Positions 15,522-23,393 of a DNA stretch of 38,226 bases are shown piece by piece (within the stretch, counting starts at the first letter, position 1; every line of letters begins with the position of its first letter). The stretch covers positions 1-38,226 of the forward strand of contig NJBP01000016.1 in the NCBI GenBank assembly GCA_005223085.1, given 5' to 3'. The notes beneath the pieces were generated by a model. The model saw only the letters and a list, made by a program, of their open reading frames with translations, ran no database searches and had not been told where the DNA came from. Source of the DNA: Candidatus Aerophobetes bacterium Ae_b3b (GTDB taxonomy: Bacteria > Aerophobota > Aerophobia > Aerophobales > AE-B3A). Both the position numbers and the translations under genes were made by a program.

Positions 15522-15740
15522 TTAGTGTTCAGCAGATTTATACGTGTATCGAGGTACTTTCCCCGAAGAAGCCTTATATCAGCCACCTTAACGAGTCTTG
15601 GAGTTGAGGAAGAAGAAAGACGTGATGTCTGAGGAGCGGAGCGACGAGTTTCATGTCTTTCCCGAGACGAGAAGACGAGCAGAAACAATCCAAAGTCGAT
15701 ATACAGCGACGGAGGGGAAGAGTCCCGAGATATTTCTTGG
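15522..15740 (+). repeat. dispersed repeat family R1, copy B
   Basis: This occupies most of the 350-bp gap between ntpE and the ribulokinase gene. It matches copy A (5061-5350) as blocks 15522-15597 and 15602-15740, without the 77-bp insert. The stem gaaagacgtg / catgtctttc is kept through a G-U pair. Short open frames occur on both strands in both copies, but in block two most differences change the amino acid, so that block does not look protein-coding. Like copy A, it ends about 15-50 bp before the ribosome site of a plus-strand gene. Confidence 0.8.
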
Positions 15741-15787
15741 ACGAAAGGTAATATGGTGGTTTTCAGGTAATCTCAAGGGAGGCAAGG

Positions 15788-17464
15788 ATGGGGCAGACTA
15801 AATATACTATTGGCATTGACTTTGGAACTGAGTCAGGTAGAGCTCTTCTGGTCAAGGTGGAGGATGGAGAAGAGGTAGTCAGCTCTGTTTATGAATATGA
15901 GGATGGGGTAATAGATGAGTTTCTTCCTGGCACTCATATAGGGCTCGAGGCAGATTGGGCTCTGCAAAATCCGGCTGACTATATGGAGACGATAAAAAGA
16001 ACTATTCCTGAACTACTGGAAAAAAGCGGGATTGATCCACAGGATGTCATCGGGATAGGGATTGATTTTACCTCCTGTACCATGATGCCCATTAATAAAG
16101 AGGGAACCCCTCTTTGCTTGATCGATAAATACAAAAATAATCCCCACAGTTGGGTCAAGTTATGGAAACATCATGCTGCTCAGCCAGAGGCAGATAGGAT
16201 AAACCAGGTTGCTACGGAAAGGAAAGAAAAATTTCTGGCCCGTTACGGAGATAAATATTCTTCAGAATGGTTCTATTCTAAGGCTCTACAAATTCTTGAT
16301 GAAGCCCCCCAGATTTACGAGACAGCAGATAAATTAATAGAGGCAGCAGATTGGGTAGTCCTTCAGCTCACAGGAAAAGAGCGACGAAACTCCTGTACAG
16401 CCGGTTATAAGGCTCTATGGGATCATGATACGGGTTTTCCTTCCCGTGATTTCTTCCGAGCTGTGGATCCTCGCTTCGAGGCTGTAGTCGATGAAAAGAT
16501 GTCTAGAAGCATTTATCTTCTGGGGACAAAAGCCGGGGGATTGACTCAGGAGATGGCTCGTCTTACCGGGCTTCGTGAGGAAACACCGGTGGCGGTGGGA
16601 AACGTAGATGCCCATGTTTCTGTGCCAGCAGCTACCATAAGCCAGCCGGGTAAAATGCTTATGGTGATGGGGACCTCTATATGTCACATGATGGTCGACA
16701 AGGAACTCCATCTAATTCCCGGTGCATGTGGCGTAGTCAAGGAGGGCATCCTTCCTGGATATTACGGTTATGAGGCAGGTCAATCCGGAGTAGGAGACAT
16801 CTTTGCCTGGTTTGTGGACAATTGCGTTCCCTCGAGATACTTTGAGGAAGCGAACAAAAAAGGTGGAGATATACATCGTCTACTGGAAGAAAGAGCTTCC
16901 CTGTTGAAGGTGGGGGAAAGTGGACTTATTGCTCTTGATTGGTGGAATGGTAATCGTTCTGTCCTGGTCGATGCCGATCTTTCCGGGCTTCTATTAGGGT
17001 GTACCCTGGAGACAAAACCGGAGGAGATCTATCGTGCTTTGATCGAGGCAACTGCTTTTGGCACCTATAAGATAATTAATACTTTTCAGGAAGCCCAGGT
17101 CAAGATAGAGGAGCTTTATGCCTGTGGTGGTCTACCAGAGCGCAACAAACTTCTCATGCAGATTTATGCCGATGTAACCAATCGAACCATAAAAGTAGCT
17201 GTCTCCTCTCAGGCTCCCGCTTTCGGCTCGGCCATGTTTGGGGCAGTGGCAGCCAGGCCCGAAAATGGGGGCTATGACAGTATCACGGAAGCAGCCAAGC
17301 GCATGGCGCATCTTAGGCGACAATGCTTCGTCCCCCAAAAAGAGAATCATCAGCGGTATGAGAAAATCTACCACGAATATGAAAGATTACACGACTATTT
17401 CGGCCGAGGGGAAAACAATGTCATGAAGTGGCTTAAGAAAATTAAGAAACAAATAAAGGAGTAA
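15788..17464 (+). CDS. araB: ribulokinase
   Basis: A FGGY-family sugar kinase of 558 residues that phosphorylates L-ribulose at O5 in L-arabinose breakdown. Seen: [19 protein letters not shown] (phosphate-binding start), [19 protein letters not shown] (about residue 95), the ribulokinase-type [16 protein letters not shown] (about 120), [19 protein letters not shown] (about 180), [13 protein letters not shown], and the C-terminal ATP-binding [20 protein letters not shown] followed by [11 protein letters not shown]. The KLWKHH segment and length separate ribulokinase from xylulokinase. ATG 15788 follows GGGAGG. It heads a four-gene operon; araD starts 3 bp later. No arabinose isomerase, transporter or regulator is in the window. 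Confidence 0.93.
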   Translation: MGQTKYTIGIDFGTESGRALLVKVEDGEEVVSSVYEYEDGVIDEFLPGTHIGLEADWALQNPADYMETIKRTIPELLEKSGIDPQDVIGIGIDFTSCTMMPINKEGTPLCLIDKYKNNPHSWVKLWKHHAAQPEADRINQVATERKEKFLARYGDKYSSEWFYSKALQILDEAPQIYETADKLIEAADWVVLQLTGKERRNSCTAGYKALWDHDTGFPSRDFFRAVDPRFEAVVDEKMSRSIYLLGTKAGGLTQEMARLTGLREETPVAVGNVDAHVSVPAATISQPGKMLMVMGTSICHMMVDKELHLIPGACGVVKEGILPGYYGYEAGQSGVGDIFAWFVDNCVPSRYFEEANKKGGDIHRLLEERASLLKVGESGLIALDWWNGNRSVLVDADLSGLLLGCTLETKPEEIYRALIEATAFGTYKIINTFQEAQVKIEELYACGGLPERNKLLMQIYADVTNRTIKVAVSSQAPAFGSAMFGAVAARPENGGYDSITEAAKRMAHLRRQCFVPQKENHQRYEKIYHEYERLHDYFGRGENNVMKWLKKIKKQIKE

Positions 17465-17467
17465 AGA

Positions 17468-18112
17468 ATGTTGGAGAAGCTGCGTCAGGAAGTTTGGCAA
17501 ATGAATCTAGAGCTTCCTAAAAATCGCCTGGTTACCATGACTAGTGGTAATGTAAGTGGAAGAGATCGGGGTACAAATTACGTGGTGATAAAACCCAGTG
17601 GGGTAAAGTATGAGGATCTGAAGTCATCTGATATGGTGGTAGTTGATCTGGAGGGGAAAGTAATCGAGGGAGAGTTAAGGCCTTCCTTTGATACCCTCAC
17701 TCATCTTTACGTATATCGACACCGACAGGATGTCAACGGTATCGTCCATACCCACTCCAATTATGCCACCAGTTTTGCTGCTCTGGGTGAGCCCATCCCG
17801 GTTTGTCTTACCGCCATGGCTGATCAATTTGGAGGGCCGATTCCGGTAGGAGCTTATGCTCGAATCGGAGAAGAAGAAATAGGAAAAGAGATTATAAGGT
17901 CCATAGGAGAATCTCCGGCTATTTTGATGAAAAATCACGGAGTCTTTACCCTTGGTCCATCCCCCAGGACAGCTTTGAAGACAGCGGTAATGCTGGAAGA
18001 CTTAGCTAAGACAGTGTTTCTGGCCATGCTTCGGGGAGCCCCCCTTGAAATACCGGAGGAGGAAGTAAAGAGGGCTCACAAGAAATATGTGGAGCAGTAT
18101 GGACAGCCATAG
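17468..18112 (+). CDS. araD: L-ribulose-5-phosphate 4-epimerase
   Basis: A class II aldolase-fold epimerase (214 aa) that turns L-ribulose 5-phosphate into D-xylulose 5-phosphate for the pentose phosphate pathway. Motifs: LVTMTSGNVSGRD (phosphate binding, about residue 21), IKPSGVKYEDL, HTHSNYATSFA (about residue 95, two zinc-binding His), and LMKNHGVFTLG (about residue 155, third His). Fuculose- or rhamnulose-phosphate aldolases share this fold, but the pairing with ribulokinase 3 bp upstream supports the epimerase. Confidence 0.9.
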   Translation: MLEKLRQEVWQMNLELPKNRLVTMTSGNVSGRDRGTNYVVIKPSGVKYEDLKSSDMVVVDLEGKVIEGELRPSFDTLTHLYVYRHRQDVNGIVHTHSNYATSFAALGEPIPVCLTAMADQFGGPIPVGAYARIGEEEIGKEIIRSIGESPAILMKNHGVFTLGPSPRTALKTAVMLEDLAKTVFLAMLRGAPLEIPEEEVKRAHKKYVEQYGQP

Positions 18113-18127
18113 TTAAGGAAGAGGTTG

Positions 18128-19381
18128 ATGGGAAAGACAATTGCTGAGAAAATCCTCTCCTCCCATGCTGGAGAAGATGCGCGGGCAGGAAATATTGTTG
18201 TCTGTGATCTGGATTTTGCCTTTGCTCAAGATGGCACTGCTCCTCTGGCTATTAAGGCTTTTGATAAGATGGGTCAAAAAAGGGTCTTTGATACCAAAAA
18301 AATAGCCTTGTTCATCGATCATAATGCTCCTTCTCCCAGCCGTGATGTATCTTCCCTTCACAGGCTTATGAGAGATTTTGCCGGAAAGCATCAGATAAGA
18401 CTTTACGATGTTGGAGAGGGCATCTGTCATCAGTTGGTAGTTGAGGAAGGCTGGGTGAGTGCAGGAGATCTCGTTGTAGGAGCCGATTCCCACACCTGTA
18501 CCTACGGAGCTTTAAACGTTTTCTCTACCGGAGTTGGATCGACTGACCTGGCGGCGGCTATGGCCTCAGGCAAGCTCTGGTTTAGAGTTCCGGGTACTAT
18601 AAAGATTTTTTTTAAGGGGAAGCTCTTACCTGGTGTATACGCCAAGGATCTGGCTCTTTATTTAACAGGAAAACTTGGTGCTCGTGGGGCACTTTATAAA
18701 TCTATTGAGTTGGGCGGAGAGGTCATCAAGGATCTCGGTATAGAGGCAAGATTCACTCTTTCTAATATGATTATGGAAGTAGGAGCCAAAGCCGGGATTA
18801 TGCTAGGGGATGAGAAAACTGAAAAATGGCTAGCTGAGCGGTCGAAGAGAAAAATTAGATTTATTGAACCTGATGAAGGCGCTCGGTATGATAAAGTGCT
18901 AGAATTTGATGTTTCGCGGTTGGTTCCCCAGGTAGCCAGACCGCATTCAGTCGACAACGTTGTTCCCGTGCATGAAGTTGAGGGAACGTCTATTGAAGAA
19001 GCCTTTGTTGGAACCTGTACCAACGGACGATTAGAGGATTTAAGGGTTGTCGGTAAGATCTTAAAGGATAAAAAGGTCCATCCGGAAGTTCGCTTCATGG
19101 TAGCTCCTGCTTCCAGAAGAGTCTATTTAGACAGTATGAAAGAGGGAATCTTGGAGATCTTTATAGAGGCGGGAGCAGTTCTACTTCCTCCGGGGTGTGG
19201 GTGCTGCGTAGGTACCCACCAGGGAGTTCCCTCTGGGGGAGAAAATGTCATCTCCAGCGCCAATAGGAATTTCAAAGGAAGGATGGGCAATCCTGAGGCC
19301 TTTATCTATTTAGCCTCTCCAGCTACAGTGGCTGCCTCAGCTATCAGGGGAAAGATTACCGACCCCAGGAGATATCTCTAG
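18128..19381 (+). CDS. leuC: aconitase-family dehydratase large subunit (LeuC/HacA-like)
   Basis: A [4Fe-4S] hydro-lyase large subunit, 417 aa from ATG 18128 (a TTG sits just before it). This short form is the 3-isopropylmalate/homoaconitate type found in archaea and many anaerobes. Seen: FIDHNAPSPSRD (about residue 60), VVGADSHTCTYGALNVFSTGVG (around residue 120, substrate site), FVGTCTNGRLEDLRVV (about 295, first cluster Cys) and PPGCGCCVGTHQGVPSGGEN (about 355, remaining Cys ligands). The substrate cannot be read with confidence: isopropylmalate, homoaconitate, dimethylmalate and citraconate enzymes look alike. No leuA or leuB is near, and it sits 15 bp behind araD, so the leuC symbol names the family, not a proven role. 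Confidence 0.85.
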   Translation: MGKTIAEKILSSHAGEDARAGNIVVCDLDFAFAQDGTAPLAIKAFDKMGQKRVFDTKKIALFIDHNAPSPSRDVSSLHRLMRDFAGKHQIRLYDVGEGICHQLVVEEGWVSAGDLVVGADSHTCTYGALNVFSTGVGSTDLAAAMASGKLWFRVPGTIKIFFKGKLLPGVYAKDLALYLTGKLGARGALYKSIELGGEVIKDLGIEARFTLSNMIMEVGAKAGIMLGDEKTEKWLAERSKRKIRFIEPDEGARYDKVLEFDVSRLVPQVARPHSVDNVVPVHEVEGTSIEEAFVGTCTNGRLEDLRVVGKILKDKKVHPEVRFMVAPASRRVYLDSMKEGILEIFIEAGAVLLPPGCGCCVGTHQGVPSGGENVISSANRNFKGRMGNPEAFIYLASPATVAASAIRGKITDPRRYL

Positions 19382-19382
19382 A

Positions 19383-19898
19383 GTGAAGCAAAAAAAGAAG
19401 GTATTACGGGGTTATGCCCATAAGTTTGGTGATGATATAAATACAGATTACATTATCTCTGGAAGGTATAAATTTAAAACGCTGGATTCTCGAGAGTTAG
19501 CCAAGCATCTTTTAGAAGATATTGATCCAGATTTTAATAAGAGAAAGGCATCTGGAGACCTTATTGTAGCTGGGGAAAATTTTGGCTGTGGGAGCTCGCG
19601 GGAACAGGCGCCGCTGGCCATTAAATACGCTGGAATAGGGGCTGTCCTGGCAAAATCATTTGCTCGCATTTTTTATCGCAACGCCATAAACATTGGACTT
19701 CCCATTGTTCAAACCAATACAGAAAAGATTGAATCAGGGGATGAGCTGGAAATAGACCTGGCCTCGGGAGAGGTTCACGTGATTAAGAATAACCTATGCC
19801 TGAAAGCCGAACCTTTCCCCTCTTTCATCCTCGACATTATAGAGGTAGGGGGCCTGATAGAGTATTTCAAAAAATACGGTGGTTGGAAAATTAGGTAG
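19383..19898 (+). CDS. leuD: aconitase-family dehydratase small subunit (LeuD-like)
   Basis: The swivelling small subunit of the same dehydratase, 171 aa from GTG 19383, one base after leuC ends. Motifs: GDDINTDYIISGRYKF (about residue 15), NFGCGSSREQAPLAIKYAG (about 60) and AKSFARIFYRNAINIGLPIV (about 95). The YIISGRYK loop is the part that decides substrate in this family; its reading here is not one I can assign. The stop codon TAG (19896-19898) is formed by the GTAG that opens the REP-like core at 19894-19949, so the last residues may have been set by insertion of that element. Confidence 0.87.
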   Translation: MKQKKKVLRGYAHKFGDDINTDYIISGRYKFKTLDSRELAKHLLEDIDPDFNKRKASGDLIVAGENFGCGSSREQAPLAIKYAGIGAVLAKSFARIFYRNAINIGLPIVQTNTEKIESGDELEIDLASGEVHVIKNNLCLKAEPFPSFILDIIEVGGLIEYFKKYGGWKIR

Positions 19899-19949
19899 CC
19901 GCAACCTTTAGGTTGCGCTGTTTAGCGCAGGCTTCAGCCTGCGGCTACC
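19894..19949. repeat. REP-like hairpin pair R2, core only
   Basis: GGTAGCCGCAACC-ttta-ggttgcg and cgcaggct-tca-gcctgcGGCTACC form the same mirror-image hairpin pair as in 8658-8720, but without the surrounding 23-bp inverted ends. It overlaps the leuD stop codon. Two stable hairpins right behind the operon could also protect or end its mRNA. Confidence 0.75.
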
Positions 19950-20002
19950 AATTCAAAAAAGGCAAATATTTTTGACATTACTAGAAATAAAAGGGGGAGA
20001 AA

Positions 20003-20599
20003 ATGATAAAAAAATGTCTTTTGGTAGGTGCAGTGATTATTTTTGTAGCTACCTTAAATGCTTGGGCTAAGCTTCCGGTTATTGCTCCGGAACGCTGGGT
20101 TGAGGTCTCTGGCGAGATAACCCAGGAAAGCGCTCACACAATTGTGAAGTCTCTCTTAGATCTAGATGCAAAGACAGATCCTTCTCCCATTGGCATAAGA
20201 ATATCCTCTCCCGGTGGATCACTGTTTGCCGTACTCGCCGTGTGTGATGTGATTAAAAACTTAAAACATGAGGTAATAACCGTGGGAATTGGTCAGATTG
20301 TCTCCGGAGGAGTACTTATTTTGAGTTCAGGCACTAAAAGATATCTCAGTAAACACTCTATGGTCATGCTTCATGCGCCAAGTTTGTCTATAAGGGATTG
20401 GGAGCCTTCTTTCAGTGAATTCCAGGAGTTCAGTCAAACCCTTACCAAGATAGAAAATCAGATGTATTCGGTACTGGCCGAGAATACTGGAAAAACTGCG
20501 GCCGAGTTAAAGGAGGAGTTCCAGAAAGAAAAGTGGTTTACAGCTGAGGAAGCAATAGCCAATGGTCTGGCAGATGAGCTTCTAGAAAGTGTCAGATAA
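20003..20599 (+). CDS. exported ClpP-like serine protease
   Basis: A 198-residue protein with a signal peptide (MIKKCLLVGAVIIFVATLNAWA) before a ClpP/crotonase-fold domain. PIGIRISSPGGSLFAVLAVC is the ClpP handle region, S101 in GQIVSGGVLIL is the nucleophile and H124 in MVMLHAPS the base. The third triad residue, Asp in the Escherichia coli enzyme, aligns with Glu in QKEKWFTAEEA. Ordinary ClpP is cytoplasmic and works with ClpX or ClpA; a periplasmic form would have no such ATPase and may be a stand-alone peptidase, like SppA or NfeD-type proteins. GGGGGAG precedes ATG 20003. It stands alone between a repeat and a possible terminator. Confidence 0.82.
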   Translation: MIKKCLLVGAVIIFVATLNAWAKLPVIAPERWVEVSGEITQESAHTIVKSLLDLDAKTDPSPIGIRISSPGGSLFAVLAVCDVIKNLKHEVITVGIGQIVSGGVLILSSGTKRYLSKHSMVMLHAPSLSIRDWEPSFSEFQEFSQTLTKIENQMYSVLAENTGKTAAELKEEFQKEKWFTAEEAIANGLADELLESVR

Positions 20600-20629
20600 A
20601 ATAAGAATAGTTTAAGAGTCGTAAAGATC

Positions 20630-20654
20630 AGCCCTCAAAATAGGGTTCTTTTGC
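20630..20654 (+). terminator. possible weak terminator after the ClpP-like gene
   Basis: AGCCCT-caaaat-AGGGTT followed by CTTTT can form a 6-bp stem with one G-U pair and a short U-run. It is weak; the position 30 bp after the stop codon is the main support. Confidence 0.35.
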
Positions 20655-20727
20655 ACCCTTCCTCAAACTGGAGATTCCCCGAAATTTCATATCTTTTTCC
20701 CAAGGTGCTGAATTAAAGAGAAATTAA

Positions 20728-20868
20728 GAAGACAACAAAAGTGCTACGAGTGCTCCACTTATTCAAAAGCTCTATCCTCTACTACACAATCATTTTGAAG
20801 AATACGGTGTTGAATTTTGGGGAACCTCTGAAATTGTTTCACTTGCAAGATTCTTCAAGCAGTGTTAG
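20728..20868 (+). pseudogene. possible C-terminal gene remnant in the 306-bp gap before pfkA
   Basis: One frame is open for 46 codons between two stops and reads like real protein: SAPLIQKLYPLLHNHFEEYG then VEFWGTSEIVSLARFF. It has no start codon of its own and no ribosome site, so it looks like the tail of a lost gene. I cannot name the family. The rest of the gap (20600-20727, 20869-20905) holds only the possible terminator and the AAAGGAAG site of pfkA. Confidence 0.35.
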
Positions 20869-20905
20869 AGTTAAGAAAAGTACAAGTTGTGAAAGGAAGT
20901 AGACT

Positions 20906-21997
20906 ATGAAAAACCAAAAAAGAATCGCGATTCTCACCGGCGGCGGTGATTGCCCCGGTATAAATGCAGTCATACGGGCGGTGGCCAAGAAAGCCATTTA
21001 CGAGAAAGGTATGGAGGTAATAGGCATAGAAGATGGTTATCATGGGCTTGTCAATAATCAATACCGGCCGCTCACCTATGACGATGTTTCCGGAATCCTT
21101 ACTTCGGGTGGTACAATCCTCGGTACTTCCAAAACAGCGAATCCATACAGGTATGCTGTAAGAAAGGGCAGGAGGCTAGAATTCAAAGATCTATCGAAAA
21201 CTGCCATTGAAAATCTGAAGAAACTCGGGGTTAGCTGCCTGGTATGTATCGGGGGCGATGGCACCCTGGGTATAGCTCACCGGCTCTTTGAAGACGGAAT
21301 CCCTATCGTTGGAGTGCCTAAGACAATAGATAACGATTTGAGAGGAACCGACATTACCTTTGGTTTTGATTCTGCCGTCTGGATTGCCACCGAAGGTATT
21401 GACCGGATCCATACCACTGCCCAGTCTCATCACCGGATTATGATTATAGAAGTTATGGGCCATAAAGCGGGATGGATTGCCCTTCATGCAGGAGTGGCAG
21501 GAGGAGGAGACATCATTCTTATCCCGGAGATCCCCTACGATGTTAATATTATCGCCAAAAAGGTAAAAGAGAGAAACAAGAAGGGAAGAAGGTTTAGCAT
21601 AGTGGTGGTTGCTGAAGGAGTAAGGCCTAAGGGTGGTGATATCGTAATACAGAGGATAGTAAAAGAGAGTACGGATCCAATTCGCCTGGGAGGAGTAGGT
21701 TTTGTTCTAGGAGAGCAAATAGAAAAAATAACGGAACTTGAAACCCGCACCGTGGTCATGGGGCATCTTCAAAGAGGAGGATCTCCCACTCCCTTTGACA
21801 GAGTACTGGCAACCCAATTAGGGAGTAAGGCAGTTGATATGATGGAAAACGAAGAATTTGGGTACATGGTCGGAGTGAGCGGAAACACGCTGGCTAGTGT
21901 TTCCTTGCAGGTGGTGGCCGAAGGTACAAAAACCGTTCCCTTGGACCATCCATTGATAAAGGCTGCTCGTTCGGTCGGAACCTGCTTTGGAGATTGA
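20906..21997 (+). CDS. pfkA: 6-phosphofructokinase
   Basis: Phosphorylates fructose 6-phosphate to the 1,6-bisphosphate, the committed step of glycolysis; 363 aa. Seen: IAILTGGGDCPGINAVIRAV (phosphate loop), LVCIGGDGTLGIAH (about residue 115), VGVPKTIDNDL (about 137, catalytic Asp), MGHKAGWIALHAG, and a late HLQRGGSPTPFDR (about 285). In E. coli numbering position 104 is Gly (GGDGT), as in ATP enzymes, while position 124 is Lys (PKTIDND), as in PPi enzymes. The same Gly/Lys mix is known in ATP-dependent actinobacterial group III enzymes, so ATP is the likelier donor. It is monocistronic as far as can be seen. Confidence 0.95.
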   Translation: MKNQKRIAILTGGGDCPGINAVIRAVAKKAIYEKGMEVIGIEDGYHGLVNNQYRPLTYDDVSGILTSGGTILGTSKTANPYRYAVRKGRRLEFKDLSKTAIENLKKLGVSCLVCIGGDGTLGIAHRLFEDGIPIVGVPKTIDNDLRGTDITFGFDSAVWIATEGIDRIHTTAQSHHRIMIIEVMGHKAGWIALHAGVAGGGDIILIPEIPYDVNIIAKKVKERNKKGRRFSIVVVAEGVRPKGGDIVIQRIVKESTDPIRLGGVGFVLGEQIEKITELETRTVVMGHLQRGGSPTPFDRVLATQLGSKAVDMMENEEFGYMVGVSGNTLASVSLQVVAEGTKTVPLDHPLIKAARSVGTCFGD

Positions 21998-22021
21998 TTA
22001 CTCGCTTTTATTTTCTTCAAA

Positions 22022-22046
22022 ACACCACTGACCAGTTGGTCGGTGT
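22022..22046. promoter_or_regulatory. imperfect palindrome upstream of the exported 181-aa protein
   Basis: ACACC-act-GACC-agtt-GGTC-GGTGT pairs over 9 bp with a 3-nt bulge. It lies 25 bp after pfkA and just before the TTGACT box at 22054. With no U-run it fits an operator or mRNA hairpin better than a terminator. Confidence 0.35.
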
Positions 22047-22053
22047 CAAGAAG

Positions 22054-22088
22054 TTGACTTTCTTTCTGAAATAGTAATAATGATAATC
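22054..22088 (+). promoter_or_regulatory. possible promoter with a Fur-like half site
   Basis: TTGACT (22054-22059) is followed by TAATAA (22075-22080, 15 bp) or TAATGA (22078-22083, 18 bp). AATAATGATAATC (22076-22088) matches 12 of the first 13 bases of the classical Fur box (GATAATGATAATC); the second half does not match. Spacing is imperfect, so both readings are tentative. Confidence 0.35.
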
Positions 22089-22157
22089 GCAGCTGGAAGG
22101 GTCAATGGAACAGGTAAGATCCATAAGATATGCATGAAATAAGACGAGGAGGTCACT

Positions 22158-22703
22158 ATGAAATACAATCTAGAAAAAACGCTCCTCACGATGCTCCTGA
22201 TTATTTTGTCCTTGGCGTGGGCAGCACCATCGAAAGCAGTCATTTTCCCCAGACCTCTTGAGGGCATCAGTGAGGTAAGGATCGTCATCGATAAGCTCCC
22301 TCCCGATGCTTTCACTCTCAACATAACGGAAAAAGCTCTTAAGGACACCATCCTTACTCTCCTTAACCGAAATCTTCCCGAACTCAAGCTAACAGATTCG
22401 GCTCCGGTAGATCTCAATGTATCCCTGGCTCTCATTCGGGCTACTTCCAAAACTGGTTCCTATCTTGGTTACTACTCCCACTTATTAGTGAAATTGGTAG
22501 ACTATGTCCGAGTTCCCTACCCTTCTGTTGAAGCTCCTGAATTCTACCGTTTCGCCAAAGCTCTTCTCTGGGAAAGAGGAGTACTTTTTGGTGGTTCCTC
22601 AGAAGATGCTTGGGGACAGCTAGAGAATATCCTCACCGAAACTATGGAGAGATTTGCCGCTGACTATTGTTATGACAACCCTGGGTGTAGAAAAGGAGAG
22701 TAA
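22158..22703 (+). CDS. exported hypothetical protein
   Basis: A 181-residue protein with a clear signal peptide (LLTMLLIILSLAWAAPSKA). The mature part starts with a beta-strand/helix pattern (EGISEVRIVIDKLP, then LTEKALKDTILTLL-like helix) and a second strand set (SAPVDLNVSLALIRA), which recalls small periplasmic alpha/beta domains. Near the C-terminus are two cysteines (DYCYDNPGC) that could form a disulfide. I do not recognise the family. ATG 22158 follows GAGGAGG, so it is surely translated. The Fur-like half site and promoter upstream hint at metal control, but this is weak. Confidence 0.75.
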   Translation: MKYNLEKTLLTMLLIILSLAWAAPSKAVIFPRPLEGISEVRIVIDKLPPDAFTLNITEKALKDTILTLLNRNLPELKLTDSAPVDLNVSLALIRATSKTGSYLGYYSHLLVKLVDYVRVPYPSVEAPEFYRFAKALLWERGVLFGGSSEDAWGQLENILTETMERFAADYCYDNPGCRKGE

Positions 22704-22815
22704 GAGCGATAGAAGGTCTTTGCTACAGGATTTAGCTTAACAGAAGAGAGTTATTGGTCAACCTTCACCTACAAAAATCTCTCTAAGTGTTTATAATTTT
22801 ATATCACAGAAACCT

Positions 22816-22888
22816 ACTTCTTAAAGTCTTACCTTTTACTACCCACCTGTAAACCAGGATCACCGAAATCCGGTGAGGCTCTTTTTGA
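22816..22888 (+). repeat. 73-bp repeat R3, copy 1
   Basis: It matches 27351-27423 in the same direction with three substitutions. It folds as two small hairpins: CCTG-taaa-CCAGG and TCACCG-aaatc-CGGTGA, followed by GGCTCTTTTTGA. It ends exactly where the metallo-beta-lactamase remnant begins. It sits in the 690-bp gap between 22703 and 23394; the first 110 bp of that gap show nothing. Confidence 0.8.
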
Positions 22889-22889
22889 G

Positions 22890-23051
22890 AAGGTGCAAGT
22901 TTATCCCGGACACGATTGCGGAATCAAAACTAGCTCTACCATTGGCTATGAGAAGGAAAATAATCCTTTTCTTTTGCAAAACTCCTTTGAGGAATTTTTG
23001 AACCTTAAGAAAAACTGGCTGGAATACAAGAGAATACGTGATATCAAGTGA
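22890..23051 (+). pseudogene. metallo-beta-lactamase fold hydrolase, C-terminal remnant
   Basis: The frame reads KVQVYPGHDCGIKTSSTIGY and then EKENNPFLLQNSFEEFLNL to a TGA at 23051. VYPGHD is the late metal-binding motif of glyoxalase II-type hydrolases, and STIGxEKxxNPFL with FEEFL is their usual C-terminus. The N-terminal HxHxDH part is gone: the open part starts at the end of repeat R3 copy 1. There is no start or ribosome site, so it is a dead fragment of about 53 codons. Confidence 0.75.
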
Positions 23052-23131
23052 TCTCGTGGATGAGGTTTTCCAAGCAAGAGGGTGTTCAGAAGAGTTTCAT
23101 CTTTTCTGCCGGTTCACTCTAGCCACTGATC

Positions 23132-23165
23132 AGTGCTTATCTCAGCACTTCTTTGTTCTTTCTTG
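23132..23165 (+). terminator. possible terminator downstream of the remnant
   Basis: AGTGCT-tatctc-AGCACT (23132-23149) is a perfect 6-bp stem followed by a T-rich tctttgttcttt tail. It may be the old terminator of the lost hydrolase gene. The remaining 23166-23320 shows no gene. Confidence 0.4.
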
Positions 23166-23320
23166 TTGAGACAGGAATGATACAATAAGGGGGTATGCAA
23201 ATAGGATAAATTTCTTCCGTCGTGTTCTAAATTCAAAATCACGACTTTCCGCTGAATCCACACCAGGACTCATCCTACCCCAAAACACAACTCATGAAAG
23301 AGCCCTCAAAACAGGCTTTT

Positions 23321-23348
23321 TTGACACGCTATTGTCTTAAGCTAGAAT
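23321..23348 (+). promoter_or_regulatory. sigma-70 type promoter of the HU gene
   Basis: TTGACA (23321-23326) and TAGAAT (23343-23348) with exactly 16 bp between, 45 bp before the HU ATG. Confidence 0.7.
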
Positions 23349-23393
23349 AAGAGAGTTGACCTTTCAACGATAATCAGCCGAAAGGAGGCAAAA

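Noticed and set aside
19972-19993. TTGACA before the ClpP-like gene as a promoter
   Set aside because: No TA-rich -10 box at 15-18 bp; the position is occupied by the ribosome site.
22816-22888. R3 as a rho-independent terminator or riboswitch
   Set aside because: It has hairpins and a T-run, but an almost identical copy lies 4.5 kb away beside unrelated genes and each copy cuts a gene, so a repeat explains it better.
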